This document shows positions 10,979 to 22,087 of a stretch of DNA of 64,000 bases, in pieces. Within the stretch, counting starts at the first letter, position 1. Each line of letters starts with the position of its first letter. Below the pieces are notes generated by a model. That model was not told the origin of the DNA, ran no database searches, and saw only the letters and a list, made by a program, of their open reading frames with translations. A program made the translations under genes and the position numbers. Source of the stretch: Bacidia rubella (lineage: Eukaryota > Ascomycota > Lecanoromycetes > Lecanorales > Ramalinaceae); contig JAVTIF010000001.1 in the NCBI GenBank assembly GCA_032158265.1, positions 1,922,001 through 1,986,000 on the forward strand, written 5' to 3'.

Positions 10979-11518
10979 GATGATATTTAACAAAAAGGTG
11001 AAAAGTATTATATGTACAAAGCGTTGCAAGGCATCTTGAGTTTTCGTTGCGGAAGAGTCGCGTTGTAGAAAACACAATCGGCGAGCCAAAGACAACGGTC
11101 GGTCAATGCAAAAACTGTAGGTATTTGCGCACCGATATGCGGCCCCGCTGCAGGATGACGAGCATACGTTGCGCTAAAATAGCGTTCAATCGTAATCTAT
11201 TCAGGGGAATGCAACGGCCCGGAGTACGATCGGCAAATCAGAATATATGGCTCAACGTCTTTCATATGGTGCCTCTTGCAAGGTCGTGGAGACTGGTAGA
11301 GGCTATGCTGGTGAATCTTTGATAGCGAACGTATTAGAATACCAGGGTCAACAAAGTCCTACAAAATCACTTTTTGATAATGTTTATTGATGATTTCTGC
11401 TGATGCGCTGTAGGCTTCAGGATATGACACAAGATAGATAGTATTACAATTCGTTGCCGAGGCCCAAGCCCGTCTCCAAGTTCCATCAACCATCCCATCA
11501 TCAACATGCCCTATCCAA
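10979..11518. other. Intergenic, GCV2 upstream region
   Basis: 540 bp holding the GCV2 promoter and leader and the 3' end of the F-box-like gene. The GCV2 reading frame stays open for 39 codons upstream of the chosen ATG, but these codons give a hydrophobic stretch out of place before a mitochondrial presequence. Confidence 0.5.
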
Positions 11519-12892
11519 TCATTTGGATATCACCGCCCGGAAGCTCTCCGCGCTGGACCTTGGACTGCTCCCATTGCTCCCGTTAGGTACTATCTTCGTC
11601 TTGCTTCTCATGAGTCCTTTAAACCCAAAGCTACCCTTGTTTCCGTTCGTATCACCCATCTTCTTCGTGGCGTGCCCATTTGACATGTCCTCCGAAATCT
11701 TTTGGGCTTGCCCTTCCACGCTCTTCCATGTGAATCCCACATCGTCGATGCTTAGATCGCCCTGTGGCTTCTGATCTCTAAGAGCGGCCGGCATGCGGAA
11801 CAACTCCATTTGGCAGAGCCGTTCTTGATCCCATATGCCAAAGCCCAGTATCCTAAACGTTTCCCAGTGTGAGCGTTGAAGCGGAGAGGTGGGCTGACGG
11901 AGACCATATCGGTGGAAGAAGTTGTAAGCTTCGGTCGACCGCTTGACTGCGATCAGATCATTGAACCTCTGGAAGCCACTGGAATCAGAGGATGGGCGCG
12001 ATGAAGGTGCTGGAAAGATGGGAGGATTAGTTGATGTGCTTGATGGTGTGGAAGGTGAGGTTGGGGTGCCGCTGCCGTTGGTAGACGGATGGTTAGGGTC
12101 TTCGTAAGGGCTTGAGGGAGGGGCACGGAGCGATATCCTTGCCCCATCAAGATACTCATGGACGCAGAGCATTTCGTCGAGCTCCCACTTGGTCAGCTGC
12201 GAGAGCATTCTAGAGAATTCATGTTGGCGATAGGGATCGTTGCATTCAATGTACTCAGCGTCCTCATTGATCCGAGCTGATATCCTGGTGTTGGTCCTCG
12301 ACAGAAGACAGAAGAGCTGCAGTCGCCAAAGTGCCCGGTTGACTCGATACTCCTCCACCCAGCTGGCAGGACCGGTCTTCGTCGGCTGGAATTTCCGGCC
12401 ATCGGGGTATTTGCGGAAAGGATATGAGCTGAAGACAAAGCCCGGCTTTGCTAGATGTTGTGGCGAAAGGTTGTTCAATCGTTTTATATAGGTGTTCAGG
12501 AAGAGAGTGGAGAGGAGTTGAATGCGATGCGCTAGCTCGAGAATTTGTTTGATAATAGGGAGAGGGAAGTCGAAGGATATGGGTGCTAGAGCGTCTTCCA
12601 CCTCTGTAGTCGTATTATAGGAAGTCTCTCGGTTGAATAATAGAGGATCTTCCACCAGGGGGATTTCAAGATGGGGCCCACAAAGGCTAGCAGCGACCGC
12701 ATGAACGGTCTGTTGAAGCTCTTTAGGGAGTGTCCAGGCTACGCGACTGATGACATGGACCGGGTATTCGTGAAAGGCAGTGTGTGCAGCTGGCGAGGCG
12801 CGTAAGAGGTTGCGAAGGGAGGAAAGGTCGTCCACATTCTGGAAGATGTCTAGGCGCACTTCAGAGGCCGGCTCCTGAAGAGGGGCAAGCAT
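11519..12892 (-). CDS. F-box-like protein, 457 aa
   Basis: Single exon from the ATG at 12892. The N-terminus (SEVRLDIFQNVDDLSSLRNL followed by LRASPAAHTAF) fits the F-box pattern of a short helix with D-LSSL and a hydrophobic tail, so the protein may dock to Skp1 in an SCF ubiquitin ligase; the match is loose. Residues about 90-260 are helical and Trp/Tyr-rich (KYPDGRKFQPTKTGPASWVEEYRVNRALWRLQLFC). Residues about 265-310 are a Ser/Pro/Thr-rich linker, then comes a second folded part (HWETFRILGFGIWDQERLCQ). The basic, Ser-rich tail is probably disordered. Fungal genomes carry many such F-box-like proteins with unknown targets. Confidence 0.75.
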   Translation of the reverse strand: MLAPLQEPASEVRLDIFQNVDDLSSLRNLLRASPAAHTAFHEYPVHVISRVAWTLPKELQQTVHAVAASLCGPHLEIPLVEDPLLFNRETSYNTTTEVEDALAPISFDFPLPIIKQILELAHRIQLLSTLFLNTYIKRLNNLSPQHLAKPGFVFSSYPFRKYPDGRKFQPTKTGPASWVEEYRVNRALWRLQLFCLLSRTNTRISARINEDAEYIECNDPYRQHEFSRMLSQLTKWELDEMLCVHEYLDGARISLRAPPSSPYEDPNHPSTNGSGTPTSPSTPSSTSTNPPIFPAPSSRPSSDSSGFQRFNDLIAVKRSTEAYNFFHRYGLRQPTSPLQRSHWETFRILGFGIWDQERLCQMELFRMPAALRDQKPQGDLSIDDVGFTWKSVEGQAQKISEDMSNGHATKKMGDTNGNKGSFGFKGLMRSKTKIVPNGSNGSSPRSSAESFRAVISK

Positions 12893-14911
12893 GGTCAGTG
12901 ATTAATTGTCAATTGCATTTAGTTGCTTGAGGCAGACGGAATTATCGAGAACTTTACTCACTGCGTTTGTCATCTGAGGGTTGGAAGTGTTGGGTGGCGC
13001 GGGAGTCCTCTAATCTCCGCCGAGCATTCGTCGAGACCGGTGTCGCTACGGTACAAGTGGTAGGGATGAGGGTCTGTGAGCGGATAGACGGTTGTATGTC
13101 CTAGGGGTTGAGTGTGAAGATTGTGTGATGTCAAAGATGCATGAGAGAGGGACAAGCTGTGGGCGCTACTTCGTCCGATCCTAGCGCATCACCTCACTTG
13201 ACGGGGCCCAAGCTGGCAACATGATTTCCGGAGAGGGGTTAGGGAAGTTAGGTTGCAGTGAAGACTGGGGTGCATAAGGCACCAAATGCGATAATCTCCC
13301 CTCTTGTGGGCCCAGAGCCACCCATTTTCGCTCATTCAATACCAAGAATGCCAGTAGTCGATTGTCGTATGCGCGCCAACCTCGGAACCCCGGACTTTGC
13401 CTTCATCGACGCGGGATCAATGCTTGGTGCAGTCTATCATCTGTACAATCGGACCAATGAGAGAGAAAGGGAGAAAGGGTCTTGATTTGTCTTTCGACAT
13501 AGGCTTCAAGAGATCAAGTCTGCCGTGATTCTAGAACATTTTTCTGCTCTCAACTTGAACTTCGAGATTATTGATTGTTGGTCTAACGGTTCGTCATGCG
13601 GAAGATACCACTCATTTTCCACTTATACTGACAGACTGACAGTCAGCTCAATGGCGCATTTCTCGCTCTGTATGCGCTAAAATTCATAGAAAGATAACCA
13701 CTTCCACAAAAGTCTTCTGCGCAATGCATGTTTGATCGATGCAAACATTGCATCAGACATCACTCGTTAATATGACCAATCATTTATGCTCTCAGAAAAT
13801 GATACTTGAAGGTTCCCGGAATTGTAATATATTCATACTCTGGATCTCAGTGCACTTCCTACTTTCTCATTCTTTCCGCTCTTTTCATACAGTATCATTA
13901 TAATGGCCTCAGCACCCAATCAACGCGCCGACATAATTCGTGAATCACTATTTTAAGAAACGTAAGCCTGACCGCCTAAGAGCACGAATACAAATCCATG
14001 ACTACGATTCCTCATTAGCCTGAGAAACGCGCGTTTCTGTATTACGGTCCACGGCACTATTGCCGTAAGACATGGCGAGAGGTTCTGTTCTGATAATCAT
14101 GCTGTGGCTAGGAAATTGCACCTCGTGTTTCAATCCTGCCATCAAACCCGCGAAAATCACATCTAGATCTACCAACATGATCCTATCCAGAGGCTCTGTC
14201 GCCAGTAGTCTAACTTGGTATTATGTATATTCCATGCGATTGTACGAGCACGACCGAGACTGCGGGGTTCCCACTGTAGTCAAGCCATAGAGATGCCGTC
14301 CACGATCAAGATGATTTTATCTAAGCCACATCTTTGTTCCACCAGTTGGTAATATGCGTTTCTCTGTATATTTTTGTGAAATGCGAAATGCGAAATGGAA
14401 TCAGGATCACGGAGGCTCGTCGCAACAGCAAGCCGTGCCTGTGAAACTGAGTGTTTCGACGTGCCGCAAACACTGGATTGGATGGTGAGCAGTCGTCATT
14501 GGCCGTATCGCCTTACTCATCGATGCCTCCAACACGCAATGCTTCGCTAAGGCCGCCAATGATCACACCACAGGGGCTGCGGCACAAGCGTGCGACAGAT
14601 CAATTGGACGATCAATCCGAATATAGTAATGGAAGCGCATAGAACAGAGAGAATAGAGGCGGGAGTGCTCGGCTGTCGGGCTTGGCCGCATACCTGAACC
14701 TGGAAGCGTACGAGACGGTGGGGAGACTGGGACCCCCTTCGCCGTAAACGAGCGTGAGATTACTTGCAGCGCCCCCTTTTCCTCCTTAAGAATGTGCTCC
14801 CATCCCCCTTTCCAACCTTTCCCCCTACATATCTGTGACCCATCACCCTTCCAACAATTGACTTTTCATCTATCATCATCTCATCAAGTCATCTCATTGT
14901 TGTAGACTCTG
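12893..14911. other. Long intergenic region upstream of hacA/HAC1
   Basis: 2.0 kb without a convincing gene. The last 200 bp (about 14750-14900) are rich in C and T on the + strand, typical of the leader and promoter of highly expressed fungal genes. The region probably contains the upstream control region of the bZIP gene. Confidence 0.45.
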
Positions 14912-14926
14912 ATGAATTGGTGGTAA
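14912..14926 (+). promoter_or_regulatory. uORF 1 in the hacA/HAC1 leader, 4 codons
   Basis: ATG AAT TGG TGG then TAA, 218 bp before the main start. It lies in the probable 5' leader. The transcription start is not visible, so its presence in the mRNA is inferred. uORFs that repress translation and are removed by a shorter transcript under ER stress are known for filamentous-fungal hac genes. Confidence 0.4.
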
Positions 14927-14984
14927 AAGTGGCAGCCTACAATTAAACAAAGCGCCACTAGCCGCTTGGCTTGGAGAAGAGGCC

Positions 14985-15005
14985 ATGTGTCCTGTCCAGC
15001 CTTAA
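14985..15005 (+). promoter_or_regulatory. uORF 2 in the hacA/HAC1 leader, 6 codons
   Basis: ATG followed by codons for Cys, Pro, Val, Gln and Pro, then TAA, ending 138 bp before the main ATG. It is closer to the start than uORF 1 and so more likely to be in the mRNA and to restrain translation under unstressed conditions. Function is inferred from other fungal hac leaders. Confidence 0.45.
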
Positions 15006-15143
15006 TCCAGGGGTTTGCCGTCAACAGGCAGCCAACATTCTTTTGAACTCCAGATTTTCGCTACCACTCTGCCTTCTTCCAAGTCACTCTGCATAAAATT
15101 AAAGCAGCTATTCTCTCTTGAGAATTGTTCAAAGTCTATCAAC

Positions 15144-16339
15144 ATGGCAGAGTCGGTTCAGTCAGCAATCGCTTTCCGTCAGCATGAATTCCACCAGTCT
15201 CCACAGCCCACTGTCTCCCTACAAGAAACATCGTTACGAGATCACATGATGACTCCCTCGAGGTCGACGTCACCCCAGATCAAGGAGGAAGGATCATCGG
15301 ATGACAGAAAGGCTACAAAGAAGCGAAAATCTTGGGGTCAAGAGCTACCCACACCGAAGACTAGCCTTCCGCCTCGGTACGCGATACACACAATAGTGCA
15401 TCAATGCTCATCGTCCGCTAACATCGCAAACAGGAAACGAGCGAAGACGGAAGATGAGAAAGAGCAACGGCGGATAGAGCGTGTGCTCCGTAACAGGGCC
15501 GCCGCTCAATCCAGCCGAGAAAGGAAACGACAAGAGGTGGAGAAGCTCGAGGGCGAGAAAGCCACAATCGAGCAACAAAATCAATATCTCAAAGATCGAC
15601 TCATGGCCGCCGAGCATGAAAAATTTCTGTTGAACCAGAAAGTCGCCAAGATGAACGCTCAAATAAAGAGCCTCACCGGCGGTGTAACCCCACCGGCATC
15701 TATCCCCGCCTCTCCGGCTCCAGAGACGGAGACGTTCGATCATACGAAGATCAAGAAGGAGATCGACGACTACCACTTCTCGGTCCTCACACCACAGACA
15801 TTCTCCTCGCCCGCATCGATGACCTACTCGCCCTCCGAGTCCCCGTCGCAAGCAAGCCTGAGCTTCGACGATGAGTCTCTGGCTACTTCCCCAAACATGA
15901 CACAACATCCTGCCGCGATGTTGTGCGACCTGCAGTGTCAGTCTGCGGAAGTACGTCAGAGTCCATCTCAAGCTACAGCAACAGCAACGGGACCGTCGCA
16001 AACAACAATTGCGACCCCATCATCTTCGGCGAGTCTCACAACCACTTCGATGACGTCAGCTTCGACAGCCTCTTCGCATCTGAAGACACCCTCATCCACG
16101 ATACCCAAGCAAACTCAAAAGACGCCTTCAATATCCCCCACCTCCCTATCAACGAGCAAGATTTCACCACAGACTTCACCTTCGATTCGCTCGTGGACTT
16201 CGACGCAGACCACGTCGACCCACACAACAGCACCGAATTCCAACTCGAAACCCACGACCTCTCCAGCCACGCCGATGGCTCGGCTCAGAATGTTGCAGAG
16301 GCTTTTGCTCCGCAGCCCTCCCTTGGCGCGTCCTCATAA
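15144..16339 (+). CDS. hacA: bZIP transcription factor of the unfolded protein response (HacA/Hac1), spliced form 372 aa
   Basis: Exons 15144-15376, 15434-15912 and 15933-16339. The first intron (57 bp, GTACGC...GCTAAC...AACAG) is ordinary and in frame. The second gap is a 20-nt unconventional intron cut by IRE1. The bZIP domain follows the first join at residues about 79-140: KRAKTEDEKEQRRIERVLRN, then AAAQSSRERKR (N-x7-R spacing kept; the more usual NRRAA is NRAAA here), then a Leu/hydrophobic zipper. ELPTPKTSLPPRKR upstream is the typical HacA signature. After the 20-nt excision the frame shifts to an acidic, Asp/Phe-rich tail (HFDDVSFDSLFASEDT, FDSLVDFDADHVD), the likely activation domain. 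It controls chaperone, ERAD and secretory genes. The unspliced frame runs to 16805 (534 aa) with a quite different Ser/Thr-rich tail. Confidence 0.93.
15377..15433 (+). other. Conventional 57-bp intron of hacA/HAC1
   Basis: Starts GTACGC, has CGCTAAC as branch site and ends AACAG. It is divisible by three with no stop. Its removal joins SLPPR to KRAKTED, restoring the basic region. Confidence 0.9.
15907..15945 (+). promoter_or_regulatory. IRE1-type 20-nt unconventional intron (15913-15932) with flanking hairpins
   Basis: Two CNG/CNGN sites define the intron. The 5' site CTG/CCGC (15910-15916) sits exactly as a 7-nt loop on the perfect stem AACATC/GATGTT (about 15904-15909 with 15917-15922). 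The 3' site CTG/CAGT (15930-15936) lies between GAC and GTC, giving a short stem. Cutting after each CTG removes 20 nt, shifts the frame by the required two bases and gives ...MTQHPAVSVCGSTSE. The 20-nt length and loop consensus match what is known for hacA/hac1 of filamentous fungi. Confidence 0.92.
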
Positions 16340-16805
16340 GGATGCGACGGGACGGACGCTGCGACTGAAGACTAGCAACACGACGAGTCGGCCATCGGAC
16401 GCTACGAAAGGAAGTGGGTTCGATATGGGTCGGCGTTTAAGTGGGAAGCCTGGTCTCGGCGGCGTAGTCCCTCCTAGTGAAGGATGGTATGTGATGGTAT
16501 CAGAAAATTCAAGCAGATTGAGGATTGAGGAGAATAAAACAGCGATTAGAGGATCGGTGTTGAACGCATGCATTGGGAAGCCCCACTATAAGACAGAACA
16601 TGTACTTCTATTGAATAAAACTGGCCCTCAGTGTCCAATTATCTCAGAACTACCTTTCCTAATCTTCTTCTTTCTTGTCTCCCCCATTCATAACCTCTTA
16701 CTCTGCGCTTTTTCTTTAGTATACGCTCCACCTAAACAAAACACGCATATGACGCGTGAGAGCATGGTTCCTCGAAAAAAGTCTTTTTCTTTTCCACATA
16801 CATAG

Positions 16806-19130
16806 ATGGCATCGTTACTTTCTGCTTGCGATTGTTGTGGATGGTGTGCGTCAAAGTCGTATGATCACGAAAAGATTGGACAGCATGGTTTGCCACCACT
16901 GACTGGGTGCACCCATATTCAACGACTATTGAAAATGCGGGTTCAGCTTCAAACCAAAGCGATCTCCAAGGTCCAGAGCATGCTGGGCTGGGGGTACGGG
17001 CGGTGCTCTATCTTGCCTGTGCGAAGGAAAAGGGAAGATTATGTATGTTTCTGTGAGTCTAGGGTTTGGGCGGTGGGGAGTGTCAAGGGGAGGATGAGAT
17101 GTATGTTATGTTGTTGAAGCTAATGGGAAAGGGCAAGCCAGGTGAGTCGTGGCTTGATATGAGGGAGGATGGAGCACCAAGGGAGGGAAAGGTAGGCCCC
17201 TGATCTTTAGACGTGGAGAATTGGCCGAGCTGAACAGCTGGTAGCGAAAGGAGATGTGCATGATGGGAGTGTGGGAGGGGAGGATAGGGTATGCGTTTTT
17301 TCGGGGGATAGAGGGGGAGGATGAGAAGGGCAAATTGAAAGGTGAGATGTGGGTTTACACGGAGGAGCATGGGTTGGTTGGGAGGGTAAGGTTGTAGAAG
17401 CTCAAGTACTGGGGAAGAAGGTGAGGGAGAGCGGGTTTTTGCAGGGTTGGAAACGGGTGGAGGCAATGTGTAGAGAGGTTTGGAAACAGCGGGGAAGACG
17501 GTGTAAGGCTGGGAAGTATGAATGCGAGTGAATGGAGGGTGCGTGTTCATTAGTTGATTGTGCAGGCAGCAGGATGTGCTGGGCGTGGAGATTTGGAGGG
17601 AGAGAGGTTATTGAGGTGCAGCTAGTGCGGAGTGAGAAGCGAGAAGGGGGAAGGAAGTAGGACAGGAGGGAGGGCGATATATCCACAGGCAGGGTCTCAA
17701 GATCATGAGGACACAAGGATAAGGTCGCGTAGACATGCGGGGAATTATTGAGGTGACAAGGAGTTAAGAAGCAATCCAAAGAAAAAAATGGAAGGGACAC
17801 TGGGATGGGTCGCTTAGGATGAGACACATTGGGCAAAAGTTGAGACAAGACAGGACAAGATAGTTGGAATGGGACACTAGGGATGGAACACCGGAGGACA
17901 TTTGGGAAACCAGCATACATGAACGGCCAAGGAGGATGCCGATGCGTTAGACTTGAGGCTAAAACCAGAGGGAAACGTTTTACAGGAGGCTGAGATCGCG
18001 CAAAGTGAGAGTCATGAGAGGCGCACTGATCGCGTTTTCGTTTCTCAATTCGCGGAAAATAAAGAACGTGGGCAATGTTGGAGAGGATGAGTGAGCAAAC
18101 TAGCGACTCTCGCATGGTGGGGGACAGATCTTTCAATGTGGCGCGTTATCCTAGGGTTTTTTGCCGGTCTCTGCAGGCAGCAATGCGAGCGCCGCTTCGC
18201 AGATGGAACAAAAGGGAGAAGGCTTGGCCGGTCTGTCTGTTTTCGCATCGGAAAATGGCGAGTTGAGGACGGTCACACTTGAGCCACCTGCGCACGGTGA
18301 GGATCTGCAATGTTTGCAAGGGGACAGGTACGGGCCAATCATGACAGCGGACGAATAAATCGTTCTGAATCCCCATGTGCAAATAGCTGACGGGGAATTC
18401 TCAGCGGACGTGCAGCAAAGAGTAGCGGAATCAAGCACAGAAGCAAATTGTGCTGCCATACACTGTCGACCACTGCTATCTGTTCCGTCTCGACACTTTC
18501 GACTGCGTCAGCACGTGTCTGGCAAATATCCTTAAGAAGGGAGTGGGGGGTTGGGTAGAGGAAGGGCATGAGAGGTAAGTGGAGGAAAAGGGGCAAGATG
18601 TGTAAGGCTACGTGACGTAAGATTGGGAAAGGCATTTGCGGGCTGGGAGGTGGATAGACAGTATGTTCAAGAACACAAAGAAAGGCGCTTGGAAGACTAA
18701 AGTTTCTTACGAGATCGGGAGTGTGCCTTTAGGGTGCGACAAGGGAGGAGAGAGAATTGTGAGACTTGCACAGACACCCGAGGGAGTGGCGTAAGCACGA
18801 AAAAGTGGTCGCGGAGAGTGAAACAGGCAGAGGTCAAGGGTTGGGTGCGCAGGAAGGCAGATTAATGGGCGTAGGGAGAGCCTGTGGCAGAATCGGGATG
18901 ACAAGAAAGTAGTTCTAGTGCTTAGGGCGATACCTATGCTCGACGGGCCATAGCTGACGTGGCTGCCTTCTGTCCAATCAGCGTCCACGGCGTGTATGTC
19001 TATGGAGCGCTTTTTTCTTTGCTTGCTCTCTCTGCCTTTTGGTCCCACGCGATCAATCGCCATTTATAAATCATGGCTTCTCCCTCTCGAGTCAAAGTAA
19101 TCGGACTCTACAATCTCAAGCATTCCTTAC
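16806..19130. other. Gene-poor, strongly strand-asymmetric region
   Basis: 2.3 kb after the open unspliced hac frame. From about 17080 to 18780 the + strand is markedly purine-rich, especially in G-rich runs such as GGGAGG and GGGGAG. The long minus-strand frames in it (for example 18136-17402) consist of Pro/Ser/Leu/His runs expected from a pyrimidine tract, not of protein-like sequence. I see no gene. Confidence 0.5.
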
Positions 19131-19140
19131 AATATAAAAA
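19131..19140 (+). promoter_or_regulatory. TATA-like box of array member 1
   Basis: AATATAAAAA 51 bp before the ATG of the first small membrane-protein gene. It is the best TATA-like element among the seven family members. A CATATAAAGT at 27131 plays the same part 147 bp before member 4. Confidence 0.4.
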
Positions 19141-19190
19141 CCTAGCTTGCCAGTATCCTCCGCATCTAGAATCAGCATCCCCTTCCTGCA

Positions 19191-19617
19191 ATGGCTCCCT
19201 TGAACAACAACAATTCCCCCACCTCATCCGAAGTCATTATCGCTATAGTGTCTCTCCTCACCGCCACTGCCATTGGTACATCTACCATCTATTACGGCTA
19301 TTTGACCTGGAAGCATTGGAGATCTCCTGCAGTTCCATCTGAAGGTTGGTGCTGACGTGACCCTGAATATTGAAGGCAACCGTCTAAACATGCTTCCTTC
19401 ATCAGATGTCGAACTCGGTCGACCCTCGTCAAGCATCTCCAGGGATGCTGGCACTTCGAACAACGCACACACTCGAGATCAGAATAGTACACCAGCCTGT
19501 GCTAGAGCGACTGAGACCTCCGTACCTGACGATGCTCCGGGCACCCTACCTACCAATGCCCACCACGACGACGCTCCAAGACCGTCACCGCCCTCCAGAA
19601 GGTCGACAATAACATAG
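19191..19617 (+). CDS. Small single-pass membrane protein, paralogous family member 1, 121 aa
   Basis: Exons 19191-19344 and 19406-19617; the 61-bp intron (GTTGGT...ATCAG) is phase 1. The N-terminus is 14 residues, Asn/Ser-rich. The membrane helix spans about residues 15-36 (VIIAIVSLLTATAIGTSTIY), followed by YGYLTWKHWR. Exon 2 opens with DVELGR and continues as a Ser/Thr/Asp-rich, probably disordered tail ending PSRRSTIT. The positive residues after the helix predict the tail in the cytoplasm. Six further genes in the next 20 kb share the helix, the Trp motif, the intron position and the VELG start of exon 2, which is the main reason to believe so small a gene. Function unknown; I do not recognise the family. 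Confidence 0.75.
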
Positions 19618-21051
19618 GCTTTATACATGGCATGAGACATGTTGAATTGATCAAGGATGATATACACACTGGAGGGACATAGCGATGAACATAGCGAAGG
19701 CGTTGGTAAGATATGGAAAGAGCAAATGGCAAGCCACCGTACGCGGTGACGGCTGATGACCATCTATCGTTGGCTTCGAAGGCATATATTGCGTATGAGA
19801 TATTCGATTGAATGCGTCAAAACATCTTCCTCTCTCTTTCTCCAAAGCTCGTCGAGAACATACCCCGCCAAAGATGTAAACATAGGCCGTGGAGCTTATG
19901 ACACCACTGGCATGCATGACACGCGGGTTTGCATGCCAATCACGGCTCGGGGCGTGACCTTACCTAATACCCAAGTCTTAAGCGTTGCTACGCTGGAGTA
20001 GGCCCGCCGGAATTAGGTCTCTTTAAGGCCGGGCACCCTAGACGTGCTCCCTAAAAGACTCAGCTTATCATTGCAAACACCGCTTACAGCGACGGGATGC
20101 ATGCAAAGGCGTTGTTTCCTTCTCTACCCTTCGATTTACCACCATCTCTCTGCCAACTCCCACGAATCCTTTGCGCATTTTTAACCATCGCTCGATATAA
20201 AGACGCTTAAGTGGGGCATGATTGGTTGGAGGTGGCCAACACCCCCTAACGGCATCATAGGGGACGTAAAGTGTATTGAGATAAGTGACCAAAGAAGCCT
20301 CGAATGCATCAGCAACTTTAACACTAAAGTAAGTTTCAAGCTCGAAGTGTTACAGGGCCTGTTGTAGGCTCACTTAGCGTGGCCTTGTCTCCTGCGCGTG
20401 GCGTGTGGGCCATGTGTGTGCAGAAGGTGGCCCACCGGGCTAGACGGTCAAGATTTAGCAAGGTGGAAAGGTCCCACCGACCCCGAGACTGACGCTAAGA
20501 AAATAAAGACTGAACTTCCAAGTTTCGTTTAGATCATCCGCGAGTAACTTCTTTGGCATGCGACCCGCAAAAACGACACAAATATGCCCCAATGCGGATG
20601 AATGTCAAGTTTTCGGCTAGCCTACAAGGCTTCACAAGGCCGTGGCCAGACTCGCACAGGTCGTGTCAGCATCAGCAGGGTAAGGATTGGTTGAAATTGA
20701 CCTTTGGTGAGATCTCATACCAGGTCTATTAGGCTACATTTCTTGCGCCTAAGCTGATAGTGCAAGCTCTGACCCGAACTTCAGATGCTGCGGGATGGAC
20801 AGATTCTACGCTTGGCCAACTCCAAAAACCTAAGGATCTGTGCTTCTTGCCATAAGTCAACGATTCACTGCATTCAACGATTCCCCACAGAATCCCTCAT
20901 ATATGAAGCTTTCCCCACAATGATGGAATTCTTTTTGCTTTTAACATCCAAGTTTGTGCTGCCCATTCTCATCAGTGTCATTCGTTCCTCTGCGTCTTCA
21001 AAGCTCTTGCAAAAGTAAACCACAGCCTTATCACCGCAGCAGCCTTACCCA
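19618..21051. other. Intergenic, no gene seen
   Basis: 1.43 kb between array members 1 and 2. No helix or VELG-type relic of the family was found. A CATATATGA element near 20898 is a possible TATA for member 2. Confidence 0.4.
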
Positions 21052-21387
21052 ATGCCACCTCAAGATAGCCCTTCCTTCCCTTCCACAGAAGTCATCGTCA
21101 ATGTCATCTTCGGTCTCGTTGCCACCGTCATCGGTGGCGTCACCATATACCAAGGCTACCGTTTCTGGGAAATCTGGAGACCTCGTGCATGCCAGACTCA
21201 AGGTGAATATTCACCATTGTTCCTTGTCCGCTCTCCCTTCCGGTTGGGCTGATCACATATACCCTCAGATGTGGAACTTGGTCCCATGACGACTGGCACT
21301 TTAGCAAACACTCAGGACACTGCTCGCCGCGTCCCCACGGACCAGGGGTCCGTCGATTCCGCAACCCTAACGGTTCGAAGCAGCTGA
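21052..21387 (+). CDS. Small single-pass membrane protein, paralogous family member 2, 89 aa
   Basis: Exons 21052-21202 and 21269-21387; the 66-bp phase-1 intron runs GTGAAT...GCTGAT...CCTCAG. The 13-residue Pro/Ser N-terminus is followed by the helix VIVNVIFGLVATVIGGVTIY (about residues 14-33), then QGYRFWEIWR and a short linker. Exon 2 starts DVELGP and is a brief Thr/Ser/Asp tail ending VRSS. Compared with member 3 the helix differs at only a handful of positions, so these two are close relatives. Small-xxx-small residues (FG...AT...GG) in the helix could support helix packing. No catalytic residue is visible. Confidence 0.8.
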
Positions 21388-22087
21388 GGTGCCAATCTCG
21401 ACACTGATGATGTATCCAGGACATCATCTCCATGGAGACTATTGATTATCTTGCACTGGTCAGCAATCATGAAGAACCTTCAATGGGGTAAAGGTCAAGG
21501 ACTCAACGCAGAGGCGAGACGTACTCAAGACTTGAAAAGCCGAGGATGCGACATCCTATAGCATGACCAACGCTTCCCATCATGTACATAAATTCCATGG
21601 CATCAGCCCGTTGATTGATCTGCTGCGCGTAAATTGAGACATCTCCAGCTTACTCTCTTCTGAAATCATTCCCTGGTACCTCTTTTTGTGGCTTGGGCGA
21701 TGGAGCAAGATGAGGGTCAATACCGTGCGATCGCTGTCGTATGGGCCTCATGCCAGCGAAGCAGACCAGTCTTCTCGTTGCATTTGTCGCTTTGCCGTCT
21801 GCCTCATTTTATTGACTAAAGCCCTTCCCTCTTTTTGCTTGCCCCTTGCAATTGTACAAACACAAGTCCTGTTCAATGCCACATGCCGGAGGCAGTCAGA
21901 GAACCACAGCAAACTTGCCAAATTCTGCTCTTTCATTCTTTTGTTTGCTTCAACTTCGCCTCATTGCCTATGTCTTACCCTATATAATGGCTTCAAGATT
22001 CAACGTTCTTGCTGAAAAGAGCAACATCATTCACTCATACCACACCAGAAGAAATTCCATCACTGCGACGATCAAAGACAAGTAATC
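21388..22087. other. Intergenic, no gene seen
   Basis: 700 bp between array member 2 and the 137-aa gene, with no supported frame or repeat. Confidence 0.4.

Noticed and set aside
15015..15143. Upstream extension of the hac frame
   Set aside because: No ATG; begins at a non-standard codon and overlaps the expected leader. The ATG at 15144 gives the normal N-terminus.
15933..15945. Alternative 13-nt IRE1 intron between the second and third CNGCNGN sites
   Set aside because: 13 nt shifts to the wrong frame; the 20-nt choice leads to the long acidic tail.
15408..16001. Minus-strand frame opposite hacA
   Set aside because: Shadow of the bZIP coding sequence; Leu/Arg/Cys-rich composition.
17402..18136. 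Minus-strand 244-codon open frame
   Set aside because: Made of Pro/Ser/Leu/His/Cys runs that follow from the pyrimidine-rich strand; no domain and no protein-like patterning.
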